Of a stretch of DNA of 64,000 nucleotides, positions 33,785-42,752 are shown in pieces; position 1 is the stretch's first letter; each line of letters starts with the position of its first letter. This DNA comes from M2408 sp040386975 (GTDB lineage: Bacteria > Bacteroidota > Bacteroidia > Flavobacteriales_D > Crocinitomicaceae). Below the pieces are notes generated by a model. It was not told the origin of the DNA, did no database searches, and saw nothing but the letters and a program-made list of their open reading frames with translations. The position numbers and the translations under genes are program-made. The stretch lies in assembly GCA_040386975.1 (NCBI GenBank), contig JAZKEO010000014.1:26794-90793 (forward strand). Reading direction: 5' to 3'.

Positions 33785-35674
33785 TTATACTAATTCAATA
33801 CTTCTTTCAATAAACTGATTCAACGCCTCACCTTTCAATAAACCTTGAGAAAGTAAAGCTAAATCTGCTAATTGTTTTGCTTTTTCTGAACGAACAGTTT
33901 CGTCAGAATTTTGCAAAATTTCGTTTACTTTGGGGTGATTGCTGTTTACAACCAACGAATAGATTTCTGGGAAAGCTCCGTAGAAGCCACCGCCACCCAT
34001 TTTTTGTTGCTCCATCATACGACGAATAAATTCTGGTTGCGTAATGATGATTGGAGCTTCCGCTTCACTCATACTTTCAAATTCCACTTTGAATTTATCT
34101 TTTGTAACAACTCCTTCGAAAATTGGTTTCAATTTCTCTTCGTCTTCTTTCGATAGTTTTGAAGGAATTCCATCTGATTTCTTGATTAATTTATCCAATG
34201 TATCAGCATCAACTCGAGCAAAAGAAGTATTTTCAAGTTCTTGCTCCATTTTTGAAATCCAGTGAGGAACTAAAGGTCCGTCTAAAACCAATACATCGTA
34301 TCCACGCTCTTTCGCCGCTTTTACGAAACCAAATTGATTCTCAACATCATTTGTGTACAAGAAAACAGTTTTTCCATCTTTATCAGTTTGCAAAGCTTTC
34401 ACTTGCTCTTTGTATTCTTCAACAGTGAAACATTTTCCATCCGTATTTTTTACCAAAGAAAATTCTTTTGATTTTAAGGCAAATTTATCGTCAGAAAGTG
34501 AACCGTATTCAACAAAAATTTTCAAATCATCCCATTTAGCTTCAAAATCTGCTCTGTCCTTTTTGAACATTTCTGCCAATTTGTCAGCGACCTTTTTTGT
34601 AATATGAGAAGAGATTTTCTTCACATTGCTATCACTTTGTAAGTAAGAACGAGAAACGTTTAAAGGAATATCTGGCGAATCAATCACACCATGAAGCAAA
34701 GTCAAAAACTCAGGAACGATTTCCGCAACACTATCCGTAATGAATACTTGATTACAATATAAATTGATTTTATTCTTTTGAACCTCAACGTTTTCCTTGA
34801 TTTTTGGAAAATACAAGATTCCGGTTAAATTAAACGGATAATCAACATTTAAGTGAATGTGAAACAAAGGATCTTCAAAAGTCATTGGATACAATTCACG
34901 GTAAAATGATTTGTAATCTTCGTCTTTCAAATCGATTGGCGCTTTTGTCCAAGCTGGAGCAACGTTATTCACTTGATTTTCAATATCAACTGAAACACGT
35001 TTTACTTTCCCATCTTCGTCTTTTTCTCCTTCTGGAGAATCGATGTATTCCACTTTTGTTCCAAAAACAACTGGAATTGGTAAGAATTTACAGTATTTAT
35101 CTAAAATTCCTTGAATACGATTTTTTTCTAAAAATTCCGCTGAATCTTCGTTGATGTACAAAATAATATCTGTTCCCCTAGTCGTTTTTTCAATTTCAGA
35201 AATCGTGTATTCAGTAGTACCGTTACTTTCCCATTGAACTGCTTGTGAACCTTCATGTCGAGATAAAGTCTGAATTTGAACTTTTTCTGCAACCATAAAA
35301 GCTGAGTAAAAACCTAATCCAAAATGTCCAATGATGCTTTCTGCACCTTCTTTTCCTTCGTATTGTTTCACGAATTCTTCAGCTCCAGAAAATGCAATTT
35401 GATTGATGTATTTATCAATTTCTTCGCTTGTCATTCCGATACCATTGTCGCGAATCGTAAGTGTTTTAGCTTCTTTATCCAAAAGTAATTCTACTTTCAA
35501 ATCTCCCATTTCACCTTTAAATTCTCCCAATTTGGAAAGAACTTTCATTTTTTGAGTAGCATCTACTGCATTGGAAACCAATTCTCTCAAAAAGATTTCG
35601 TGGTCGGAGTATAAAAATTTTTTAATGATTGGAAAAATATTTTCCGTTTGAACGTTTATTTGACCTTTTTTCAT
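33785..35674 (-). CDS. htpG: Molecular chaperone HtpG (Hsp90)
   Basis: ATP-dependent dimeric chaperone. Seen: N-terminal GHKL ATPase with IFLRELVSNAVDATQK, IRDNGIGMT and IIGHFGLGFYSAFMVA; middle domain with FPKIKENVEVQKNKI and IDSPDIPLNVSRSYLQ; C-terminal dimerisation region ending in a hydrophobic helix (ADLALLSQGLLKGEAL). 629 aa, as expected for bacterial Hsp90. ATG at 35674 begins MKKGQINVQTENIFP, the family N-terminus. No TAnnTTTG or obvious heat-shock operator was seen upstream. Confidence 0.97.
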   Translation of the reverse strand: MKKGQINVQTENIFPIIKKFLYSDHEIFLRELVSNAVDATQKMKVLSKLGEFKGEMGDLKVELLLDKEAKTLTIRDNGIGMTSEEIDKYINQIAFSGAEEFVKQYEGKEGAESIIGHFGLGFYSAFMVAEKVQIQTLSRHEGSQAVQWESNGTTEYTISEIEKTTRGTDIILYINEDSAEFLEKNRIQGILDKYCKFLPIPVVFGTKVEYIDSPEGEKDEDGKVKRVSVDIENQVNNVAPAWTKAPIDLKDEDYKSFYRELYPMTFEDPLFHIHLNVDYPFNLTGILYFPKIKENVEVQKNKINLYCNQVFITDSVAEIVPEFLTLLHGVIDSPDIPLNVSRSYLQSDSNVKKISSHITKKVADKLAEMFKKDRADFEAKWDDLKIFVEYGSLSDDKFALKSKEFSLVKNTDGKCFTVEEYKEQVKALQTDKDGKTVFLYTNDVENQFGFVKAAKERGYDVLVLDGPLVPHWISKMEQELENTSFARVDADTLDKLIKKSDGIPSKLSKEDEEKLKPIFEGVVTKDKFKVEFESMSEAEAPIIITQPEFIRRMMEQQKMGGGGFYGAFPEIYSLVVNSNHPKVNEILQNSDETVRSEKAKQLADLALLSQGLLKGEALNQFIERSIELV

Positions 35675-35933
35675 TTTTTATTAGATATTAAGACTTGAGG
35701 ATTCAAAAGTCAAGACAGCTTGAATCTTCAAATTTTGATTTTTAATTATTTGTTGTGTTTGAGTTTTCAATGATTGTGCCAAGAAGGGTTTTCTGACAAA
35801 ATGACAAGTGGAGTGAAGAATGAAAAGTGGAGAATAAAAATATCCTAAAATCCTTTTTAAATTCATAAAATATTTTTAACTTCACTTATGTTTAATTCTG
35901 ATAATTAAACAAATTTTACTAAACCCAAAATTC
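35675..35933. repeat. Gap with AAGAC-word inverted repeats
   Basis: 259 bases between divergent htpG and radC. AGATATTAAGACTTGAGGATTC and its approximate complement GCTTGAATCTTC form a loose stem (35690-35735); the rest includes AAGTGGAG repeats (35810-35835). No gene. Confidence 0.5.
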
Positions 35934-36626
35934 ATGTTACAACAAAATCAATCCATCAAATCGTGGGCCGAAGACGACCGCCCACGAGAAAAATTAATGC
36001 TGAAAGGAAAAAAGCAATTGAGTGATTCTGAACTCATTGCGATTTTATTAAATTCTGGTTCTCGTGAACAATCAGCTGTTGATTTAGCAAAAGATTTACT
36101 TGCTTCTTCAAATAATGATTTGGTTGAATTTTCTAAGAAAAATCTTGAAGATTTATGCAAATTCAAAGGAGTTGGCGAAGCAAAAGCAATTACTTTACTC
36201 GCTGCCTTAGAGCTTGGTCGAAGAAGAAAAGATGCAATTGCCCCCCAACAATTGAAAATTATTACTTCCAATCAAGCTTTTCAATATCTAAAACCTTTTT
36301 TACAAGATTTACTTGTAGAAGAATTTTACGTACTTTTTTTAAATCGAGCAAATGTGATTATAAAACATCTGCAGCTTTCGAGTGGCGGAATGACTGGAAC
36401 AGTTGTTGATAATCGCATCATTTTTAAAGAAGCAATTTCATGTTTGGCAAGTTCTATGATTTTGGCTCACAATCATCCAAGTGGACAATTAAAACCAAGT
36501 GAACAAGACATTCGATTGACAAAAAAAATTGTTGAATTTGGGAAATTAGTTGAAATTGATGTCTTAGATCATCTTATTGTCAACGATTATTCCTATTTTA
36601 GTTTTGCTGATTCAGGAATTTTGTAA
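35934..36626 (+). CDS. radC: RadC family JAB/MPN metalloprotease-fold protein
   Basis: RadC proteins carry a JAMM metal site; despite the DNA-repair name their role is uncertain. Seen: N-terminal UPF0758 domain (SIKSWAEDDRPREKLMLKG, LSDSELIAILL), helix-hairpin-helix LCKFKGVGEAKAITLLAALELGRR, and the JAMM motif AHNHPSGQLKPSEQD with downstream LDHLIV. 230 aa, complete. Twelve bases upstream of the DUF1801 gene on the same strand. Confidence 0.93.
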   Translation: MLQQNQSIKSWAEDDRPREKLMLKGKKQLSDSELIAILLNSGSREQSAVDLAKDLLASSNNDLVEFSKKNLEDLCKFKGVGEAKAITLLAALELGRRRKDAIAPQQLKIITSNQAFQYLKPFLQDLLVEEFYVLFLNRANVIIKHLQLSSGGMTGTVVDNRIIFKEAISCLASSMILAHNHPSGQLKPSEQDIRLTKKIVEFGKLVEIDVLDHLIVNDYSYFSFADSGIL

Positions 36627-36638
36627 AAATAGTAGAAA

Positions 36639-37079
36639 ATGAATAATCCAAAAACAAATAAAATGCAATCTGTTTCTTTTCGAAATGTGGAAGAATTTTT
36701 GGATTATTTACCTGAAGAACTTAAAATTGTGTTGACTTTAAGGCAATTGATTTTTGAGTGTATTCCTACAATTACAGAAAAATTATCTTTTAATGTTCCT
36801 TTTTATTTTGGAAATAAAAGTATGTTTTTCATTTGGCCTGCATCTATTTTGTGGGGGAAGAAAAAATCGTATGAAGGTGTACGCTTTGGATTTAGTTATG
36901 GCGTTTTAATGCAAAATGAAGAAAATTACCTTGATTTAGGAGATAGAAAACAAGTTGCTTACAAAGATTTTAAATCTTTGAGTGAAATTGATTTTGACTA
37001 TTTTAAGGCTTTGATTTTTGAAGCTTTTGAGATTGATAAGGAATTTAAGAAAACAAAAAATGCCGACTCAAAAAGGTGA
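36639..37079 (+). CDS. DUF1801 domain protein
   Basis: 146 residues, cytoplasmic. Pattern of the DUF1801 (YdhG/YjbR-like) fold: VEEFLDYLPEELKIVLTLRQLI, TITEKLSFNVPFYFGNKSMFFIWPA, VRFGFSYGVLM, and DLGDRKQVAYKDFKSLSEID. No catalytic site known. An internal ATG at 36663 is an alternative start. The TGA lies inside a hairpin (37058-37089), which also terminates the convergent pyrimidine operon. Confidence 0.85.
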   Translation: MNNPKTNKMQSVSFRNVEEFLDYLPEELKIVLTLRQLIFECIPTITEKLSFNVPFYFGNKSMFFIWPASILWGKKKSYEGVRFGFSYGVLMQNEENYLDLGDRKQVAYKDFKSLSEIDFDYFKALIFEAFEIDKEFKKTKNADSKR

Positions 37080-37089
37080 ATCGGCATTT
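37058..37089 (-). terminator. Terminator of the pyrimidine-degradation operon
   Basis: AAATGCCGA (37058-37066) pairs with TCGGCATTT (37081-37089); on the minus strand the stem is followed by a long T run (plus-strand CAAAAAA at 37054-37060). Overlaps the DUF1801 stop. Confidence 0.75.
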
Positions 37090-37111
37090 GAAAAAATAAT
37101 TTAGAATTAAA

Positions 37112-38455
37112 TTATCTATTATTTTTACGTTTTGCCCACGCGTCTTCAACAGTCGGAACAAAATGTCCACGACCACCAGCCCGCATATCGTTAAACGTAT
37201 CAGGAATTTCATTCGCAATTGTCAATTCATCCCAAGTTTTAAATTGTTTTCCATCATCATATTTTTCCATTGTAATGCAATCTTCTACTGGACAAACCAA
37301 AGAACATAAATTACAACCAACACAATTTTCTTCAATGATTGAAGGAATTCTAATTGCAGGATCTGTTGATAACGCGATTGCTTGATGTGCACCATCATCA
37401 CATGCGATGTAACATAAATCACAACCCACACATTTATCAGGATTAATCTTTGCTTTTACTTCATATTTTAGGTTCAAATTTTTCCATTCGGTTACGTTGG
37501 GTAAAGCTTTTCCTCTGAAATCGTAAATGGTTTTGTAATTTTTCTCCTCCATGAATTGTCTCAACCCAGCTTCCATTTCTCTTACAATTCCAAATCCGTA
37601 GTGCATTGCTGCAGTACAAACTTGAACAGAAGTTGCACCCAAAAGAATGAATTCAACAGCATCTCTCCATGTTTCAATTCCGCCAATTCCACTAAAAGGA
37701 ACTTTCCCAATTTCACTGTGCTGAGCCAAATCTTTCAACATATGTAAGGCGATTGGTTTTACTGCTGGACCACAATATCCTCCGTTTGTTCCTTTTCCGT
37801 CCACAATAGGATATGGTGCGTAAGAATCTAAATCAATTCCAACAATACTTTTTACTGTATTTATCAAGGAAATTGCACTTGTTCCTCCTTGAACTGCTGC
37901 CAAACCTGGATCCGTAATGTGAGAAATATTTGGTGAAAGTTTTGTGATAACTGGAATTTTAGCAGCATCCATTACCCATCCAACAATTGTCTTTAAAACT
38001 TCTGGTTCTTGTCCAACTGCCGAACCCATTCCACGCTCACACATTCCGTGTGGACAACCGAAATTTAATTCAATTCCATCAGCTCCAGCATCTTGAACTT
38101 CTTTGATAATTGTTTCCCATTCTTGGCGTGTATCAACCATCAGGGAAGCAATTACCGCATGATTTGGGTAATACTTTTTAACTTCCTGCATTTCTCTCAA
38201 ATTGTCTTCCAAAGGACGATCTGAAATCAACTCAATGTTACTAAATCCTGCCATTCGAGTATCCCGGTAATTAACTGAACCGTATCTACTTGAAACATTT
38301 ATTGTTGGCAAACCTAATGTTTTCCAAACGGCTCCACCCCAACCAGCATCAAATGCTTTCATGATTTGGTAACCTGAATTTGTTGGTGGTGCAGAAGCCA
38401 ACCAAAATGGATTTGGTGATTTTATTCCTGCTAAATCTATTGAAATATCTGTCAT
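37112..38455 (-). CDS. preA: NAD-dependent dihydropyrimidine dehydrogenase, subunit PreA
   Basis: Catalytic half of PreTA, which reduces uracil and thymine to 5,6-dihydro forms with NADH. Seen: FMN-binding TIM barrel (MTDISIDLAGIKSPNPFWLA, NFGCPHGMCERGMGSAVGQ, VITKLSPN, PFSGIGGIETWRDA) and two C-terminal 4Fe-4S sites (CVGCDLCYIAC and CVGCNLCSLVCP) at about 342-395. 447 aa, slightly longer than E. coli PreA because of its tail. Last gene of the operon, 11 bases after preT. Physiological direction (reduction) is inferred from the neighbouring dihydropyrimidinase. Confidence 0.95.
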   Translation of the reverse strand: MTDISIDLAGIKSPNPFWLASAPPTNSGYQIMKAFDAGWGGAVWKTLGLPTINVSSRYGSVNYRDTRMAGFSNIELISDRPLEDNLREMQEVKKYYPNHAVIASLMVDTRQEWETIIKEVQDAGADGIELNFGCPHGMCERGMGSAVGQEPEVLKTIVGWVMDAAKIPVITKLSPNISHITDPGLAAVQGGTSAISLINTVKSIVGIDLDSYAPYPIVDGKGTNGGYCGPAVKPIALHMLKDLAQHSEIGKVPFSGIGGIETWRDAVEFILLGATSVQVCTAAMHYGFGIVREMEAGLRQFMEEKNYKTIYDFRGKALPNVTEWKNLNLKYEVKAKINPDKCVGCDLCYIACDDGAHQAIALSTDPAIRIPSIIEENCVGCNLCSLVCPVEDCITMEKYDDGKQFKTWDELTIANEIPDTFNDMRAGGRGHFVPTVEDAWAKRKNNR

Positions 38456-38466
38456 AATCGTGCTAA

Positions 38467-39768
38467 TTATTTATTTAAGTAAATGTGAATTCCTTTTGCT
38501 GCATGTTTTCCGTCGTAAGCTCCGTTTACAACTTCTGCTCCACCATTTATGGCATCTCCACCAGCAAAATATTTAGGATTAGAACTTTGATTGTTTTCTG
38601 CATTAACGATGACGCGAGAATTTGCGTCGATTGTTAAATTATCAATCAACGAATAAAAAGTCGCTTGTTTTGCTTGACCAGTCGCTTTAATTACCATATC
38701 ACACTGAACAATAAATTCATGATTTGAACCATCCGTTTTCACAAATTTTACTCCCTCTACTTTTCCATTTCCTATAATTTCAAGTGGTTGAGCTTGAAAC
38801 AAACTTGTTACACCAGAAGAAATTGCCAAGTCATATTCAAATTTATATGCTTTCATGTCTTCTTTTGAACGGCGATAAGCCAAGGTTACAACATCTGCTC
38901 CCATTCGTGCAGATTCAGAAGCGGCATCCATAGCAGTATTTCCACCACCTAAAACAACAACTTGTCGTCCAACAAAAGTTTTACTGTGGTTTTTTCTTAA
39001 ATCTTCAATAAATTCAACTGCTCCGATTACATGTTCAAAGTTTTCTCCATTGATATTTAACCGTGCTGTTGCACCAATTCCAACGCCTAAAAATACAGCG
39101 TCAAATCGACTTTCGATGTCTTTGATTTGTTCTTTTGTTGTTATAGGAGAATTGTAATGAATTGAAAAATCAAGTTGTGTTTCCAAAAAGTTTATTTCTT
39201 CTAACACTTCTTCATTTGTTATTTTATATGGAGCAATTCCATTTACTGTTAAACCTGAAGGATTTCCTTTCGCTTCAAAAACTTCAACTTGATAGCCTAA
39301 GGTTCTCAATTCACAAGCACAAGAAATTCCCGCCGGTCCTGCACCAATAATTGCAACCTTTTTGCCATTATCTTCACCTGGTGAAAATAATTTTTTTCCA
39401 TGTTTAATGGTGTTTTTCGTTGCATAATTTTGCAAACGTCCAATTTGAACGGGTAAAACATCTTGGTGGTTGTAAACACAAGCTCCTTCACACAAAACGC
39501 CTGTTGGACAAACAATGCTACATGCATTTCCCATCCAGTTGGAATCGTAAATTGTTTTCGCTGAACCTGTTACATTTCCAGTATTTATTTGCTTGATAAA
39601 CAAAGGAATATCAATTCCTGTTGGACAAGCTTTCATGCAAGGTGCATCGTAACAAAACAGACATTTTGCACTCTCAAAATAAGCTTCTGTTTTGTTCATT
39701 AATGGTTTTTTCTGCTTGAAGTTTTTTTGAAAATCTTCTTCAGTTATTGGTCTTTTATATTCGGACAT
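38467..39768 (-). CDS. preT: NAD-dependent dihydropyrimidine dehydrogenase, subunit PreT
   Basis: Electron-input half of PreTA, a GltD-like flavoprotein. Seen: Cys motifs for Fe-S centres CLFCYDAPCMKACP and CSIVCPTGVLCEGAC in the first ~100 residues, FAD-binding IIGAGPAGISCACEL near 145, the GIAPYKI segment, NAD(P)-binding VVVLGGGNTAMDAASE near 270, and FAGGDAINGGAEVV near the C-terminus. 433 aa. Works with PreA, encoded 11 bases downstream, to make dihydrouracil. Confidence 0.95.
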   Translation of the reverse strand: MSEYKRPITEEDFQKNFKQKKPLMNKTEAYFESAKCLFCYDAPCMKACPTGIDIPLFIKQINTGNVTGSAKTIYDSNWMGNACSIVCPTGVLCEGACVYNHQDVLPVQIGRLQNYATKNTIKHGKKLFSPGEDNGKKVAIIGAGPAGISCACELRTLGYQVEVFEAKGNPSGLTVNGIAPYKITNEEVLEEINFLETQLDFSIHYNSPITTKEQIKDIESRFDAVFLGVGIGATARLNINGENFEHVIGAVEFIEDLRKNHSKTFVGRQVVVLGGGNTAMDAASESARMGADVVTLAYRRSKEDMKAYKFEYDLAISSGVTSLFQAQPLEIIGNGKVEGVKFVKTDGSNHEFIVQCDMVIKATGQAKQATFYSLIDNLTIDANSRVIVNAENNQSSNPKYFAGGDAINGGAEVVNGAYDGKHAAKGIHIYLNK

Positions 39769-39886
39769 ATAATTAGAATTTTAGATTATTAGACTTTTTG
39801 ATGTTAAGATATTAGGACTTTAGGATATTAAGACATTCATAAATTGAATCCACTCATAACTCCTAATTCATAACTCATAACTAAAT
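39769..39886. repeat. Repeat-word gap upstream of preT
   Basis: 118 bases inside the operon, built of AGATTATTAGAC, TTAAGATATTAGGAC, TTAGGATATTAAGAC and then CTCATAACTCCTAATTCATAA words; the same vocabulary as 2959-2981 and 12890-12950. Confidence 0.6.
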
Positions 39887-40753
39887 TTATAAGCGTGTTA
39901 AATCACCATAGGTTTCTGGTCTTCTATCTCTAAAAAATTGCCAAGTCGAACGCACTTCTTCGATTAAGTCTAAGTCAAAATCAGCAATTAACAGTTCGTC
40001 GTTATCACGAGAAGCTTGAGCGAAAATTTGACCTCTTGGATCAACGAAATAGGATTGACCATAAAACTTACCTAAATTCCATGGTTTTTCTTCTCCAACA
40101 CGGTTGATACAACCCATAAAATATCCGTTTGCGGCTGCATGTGCTGGTTGTTCTAATTTCCACAAATATTCACTTAATCCAGCAACAGTTGCTGAAGGGT
40201 TGTAAACGATTTCTGCTCCATTTAATCCTAAAGCTCTTGCTCCATCAGGAAAATGACGATCGTAACAAATGTAAACTCCAATTGTTGCGTATTTTGTTTT
40301 GAAAACTGGATAACCTAAATTTCCTGGTTTAAAAAAGAATTTTTCCCAAAAACCATTTGTATGAGGAATGTGATTTTTTCTATATTTTCCTAAATATGTT
40401 CCATCAGCATCAATTACTGCTGCTGTATTGTATAAAAATCCTGCTTGTTCTCTTTCGTAAATTGGAACAATGATTACCATTTGGTATTTTTTTGCGTAAA
40501 CTGCTAATTTTTCAGTTGTTGGACCAGGAACAGCTTCAGCAGAAGCATACCATTTTGAATCTTGTCCCGGACAAAAATAAGGCGTGTTAAAAATTTCTTG
40601 TAAACACAAAATTTGTACTCCAGCTTTTCCAGCTTCTTCAATCATTGGGATGTGTTTTTCGTACATTGCATCACAAATCTCTTTGATTGTTCCTTCTCCT
40701 TCGGTCATTCCTAGACTCATTTGTATGAGTCCTGATTTAATCATTCTTGGCAT
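39887..40753 (-). CDS. Beta-ureidopropionase (N-carbamoyl-beta-alanine amidohydrolase)
   Basis: Nitrilase-superfamily enzyme hydrolysing N-carbamoyl-beta-alanine to beta-alanine, CO2 and ammonia: third step of reductive pyrimidine breakdown. Seen: catalytic Glu in LCLQEIFNTPYF (~50), Lys in GKYRKNHIPH (~125), and Cys in VYICYDRHFPDGARAL (~160), plus NPSATVAGLSEYLW. 288 aa, bacterial length. Assignment over other nitrilases rests on the NTPYF and YDRHFP motifs and on adjacency to dihydropyrimidinase and PreTA. Confidence 0.92.
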   Translation of the reverse strand: MPRMIKSGLIQMSLGMTEGEGTIKEICDAMYEKHIPMIEEAGKAGVQILCLQEIFNTPYFCPGQDSKWYASAEAVPGPTTEKLAVYAKKYQMVIIVPIYEREQAGFLYNTAAVIDADGTYLGKYRKNHIPHTNGFWEKFFFKPGNLGYPVFKTKYATIGVYICYDRHFPDGARALGLNGAEIVYNPSATVAGLSEYLWKLEQPAHAAANGYFMGCINRVGEEKPWNLGKFYGQSYFVDPRGQIFAQASRDNDELLIADFDLDLIEEVRSTWQFFRDRRPETYGDLTRL

Positions 40754-40796
40754 AATTTTATAGTTTTTGGTTTATTACTTGTTAATTGTTTTTTTT

Positions 40797-40913
40797 TATT
40801 TTTAATCACATTTTGTCATGGTTTTATTCAAAAACACACGCCAAAATTGAAAAGATTTTCTCTCTCCAGCGGAGGATAAATCCTCCGCTTATAAATATTT
40901 GATACCAGCGGCA
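40797..40913 (-). repeat. Intergenic structured element in pyrimidine operon, copy 1
   Basis: Between the dihydropyrimidinase and ureidopropionase genes. Plus strand order: GTCATGGTTTTATTC, AAAAACACACGCCAAAA, a perfect 9-bp hairpin AGCGGAGGA/TCCTCCGCT (40868-40889), then TATTTGATACCAGCGG and ATCAT at the stop codon. Same order as 44281-44391. The CATG-containing ends TTTTGTCATG / CACGCCAAAA also pair partly. Could be an RNA element acting within the transcript or a small dispersed repeat. Confidence 0.65.
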
Positions 40914-42296
40914 TCATATTGTCAAAGACGTTTTTCCTCTGGAAATAAATTCTCCATTTCCAGCTTTCAATAAGCATTTTTCATTTTCAATAGCTACTTT
41001 TCCTCTTAAAAGTACCGTTTCAGTTTTCCCTGTTAATTTCCAACCTTCGTAGCTGGAATAGTCGCAATTCATGTGGTGAGTTTTAACTGAAATTTCGTGT
41101 TTCTTTTTTGGATCAAAAATAACGATATCGGCATCAGACCCAATTCCAATCGTTCCTTTTCGTGGATACATTCCGAAAATTTTTGCGGCATTTGTCGAAC
41201 AAACTTCAACGAATTTATTCAAAGAAATTTTTCCTTTGCTAACTCCTTCGCTAAACATCAATTCAATTCTATGTTCGATTGCCGGATGTCCATTTGGAAT
41301 TTTAGAAAAATCATCTTTTCCCATCAATTTTTGTTCCCACAAAAAAGGACAATGGTCGGTTCCTACAACTTGTACCAAACCTTGATTTATTCCTGACCAC
41401 AAGGCCGTTTGATCTTTTTTCTCACGTAATGGTGGACTCATTACCCATTTACTTCCTTCCTTTTCGTTTTCATATAACGAAGCGTCCAATACCAAATATT
41501 GTGAACAGGTTTCAACAAATAATTTTTGGTTCCGTTGCGTAGCTCTTCTTACTGCGTTTAAAGCTCCTTCACACGTCATGTGGACAATGTATCCTGGACA
41601 ACCTGTATAATGAAGCATGTCAGTAAAACGTTCTGATGCTTCGGCTTCTGTTATTTCTGGTTGAGATAAATAATGGTATAAAGGTGTTAAATTTCCTTCT
41701 TTTTTGTTTTGGAAAATCAAACTATCAATCATATCGCCATTTGTAGCATGCACAGTTACCAAACCTCCATGTTTTTTAACAACTTTCATCAATTGAACCA
41801 TTTGCCCATCGTCAATCATCAAAGCACCTTTGTAGGCCATAAACGTTTTGAAAGATGTAATCCCCTCGTCTTCGATAAATTGAACGACTTCTTTTGCTAC
41901 CTCATCGTTAAAATCAGTAACTGCCATGTGATACGAATAATCGCCAATCGCTTTTCCACGCGATTTTTCTTGCCATGTTTTTAAAGCATTATGTAAAGTA
42001 TCTCCTTGTGTTTGAAGAATAAAATCAATGCACATTGTTGTTCCTCCATGAAGTGCAGCACGAGTTCCAGTTTCATAAGTGTCACTTGATTTCGTACCCA
42101 TAAAAGGCATATCCAAATGTACATGCGGATCAATCCCTCCAGGGAAAACAAGTTTATTTGAAGCATCAATTATTTTTTCTGCTTTAAAACTCAAGTTTTT
42201 TCCAATAGCAACAATTTTTTCACCTTCAACATAAATATCTGCCACATAATCGTCTGAAGCAGTAATAATTCTTCCGTTTTTAATCAGTATTGACAT
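40914..42296 (-). CDS. Dihydropyrimidinase
   Basis: Binuclear zinc amidohydrolase opening the dihydrouracil ring to N-carbamoyl-beta-alanine. Seen: metal ligands in FPGGIDPHVHLDMPF (~50-64), carbamylated Lys region ITSFKTFMAYKGALM (~145-159), VTVHATNGD (~182), HMTCEGALNAVRRA (~238) and VVGTDHCPFLWEQK (~315). 460 aa; D-hydantoinase/dihydropyrimidinase family. Hydantoins are alternative substrates, but the operon favours dihydropyrimidines. Starts 21 bases after the deaminase stop. Confidence 0.95.
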   Translation of the reverse strand: MSILIKNGRIITASDDYVADIYVEGEKIVAIGKNLSFKAEKIIDASNKLVFPGGIDPHVHLDMPFMGTKSSDTYETGTRAALHGGTTMCIDFILQTQGDTLHNALKTWQEKSRGKAIGDYSYHMAVTDFNDEVAKEVVQFIEDEGITSFKTFMAYKGALMIDDGQMVQLMKVVKKHGGLVTVHATNGDMIDSLIFQNKKEGNLTPLYHYLSQPEITEAEASERFTDMLHYTGCPGYIVHMTCEGALNAVRRATQRNQKLFVETCSQYLVLDASLYENEKEGSKWVMSPPLREKKDQTALWSGINQGLVQVVGTDHCPFLWEQKLMGKDDFSKIPNGHPAIEHRIELMFSEGVSKGKISLNKFVEVCSTNAAKIFGMYPRKGTIGIGSDADIVIFDPKKKHEISVKTHHMNCDYSSYEGWKLTGKTETVLLRGKVAIENEKCLLKAGNGEFISRGKTSLTI

Positions 42297-42317
42297 AATT
42301 TTATTCTTAATTAAAAT

Positions 42318-42752
42318 TTACAATTCACCAATATCTTCGTTCCAAAGCTTTGGGTTTTCGGCAATAAATTTGTTCATCATAGCGACGCATTCTTCACTTT
42401 TTAAGTCGATCACTTCAACTCCGTGAACCTCCATAAATTCTCTTGCTCCAGAAAAAGTTTCTGATTCTCCCGCATAGACTTTTTTAATCCCAAACTGCAC
42501 AACAGCACCTGCACATAAATAACAAGGCATCAAGGTCGAGTACAAAACAGAATCTTTGTAAGAACCAACTCTTCCTGCATTTCTTAAGCAATCGATTTCT
42601 GCGTGAGTCATTGGGTCGTTATCTTGGACACGTTTATTGTGTCCACGACCAACTATTTCGCCATTTTTCACCAAAACACTTCCAATTGGAATTCCATTTT
42701 CAGAAAGACCAATTTTTGCTTCGTTAATAGCTTCGTTTAAATATTTATCCAT
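42318..42752 (-). CDS. Cytosine deaminase, yeast FCY1-like
   Basis: Zinc deaminase of the CDA/TadA fold, probably converting cytosine to uracil. Seen: ENGIPIGSVLVKNGEIVGRG, catalytic THAEIDCLRNAGR (~50-62), zinc ligands TLMPCYLCAGAV (~73-84), and the C-terminal FIAENPKLWNEDIGEL. The GHN-R, NAGR-spacing and WxEDIGE ending match yeast cytosine deaminase more than bacterial CodA, which is an unrelated amidohydrolase. 144 aa. Start overlaps the end of the NCS1 permease gene by eight bases. Guanine or tRNA-adenosine deaminases are less likely given the ending and neighbours. Confidence 0.87.
   Translation of the reverse strand: MDKYLNEAINEAKIGLSENGIPIGSVLVKNGEIVGRGHNKRVQDNDPMTHAEIDCLRNAGRVGSYKDSVLYSTLMPCYLCAGAVVQFGIKKVYAGESETFSGAREFMEVHGVEVIDLKSEECVAMMNKFIAENPKLWNEDIGEL

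Noticed and set aside
37112..38455. PreA as biosynthetic dihydroorotate dehydrogenase
   Set aside because: Two C-terminal 4Fe-4S motifs, adjacency to PreT and to dihydropyrimidinase point to catabolic PreTA.
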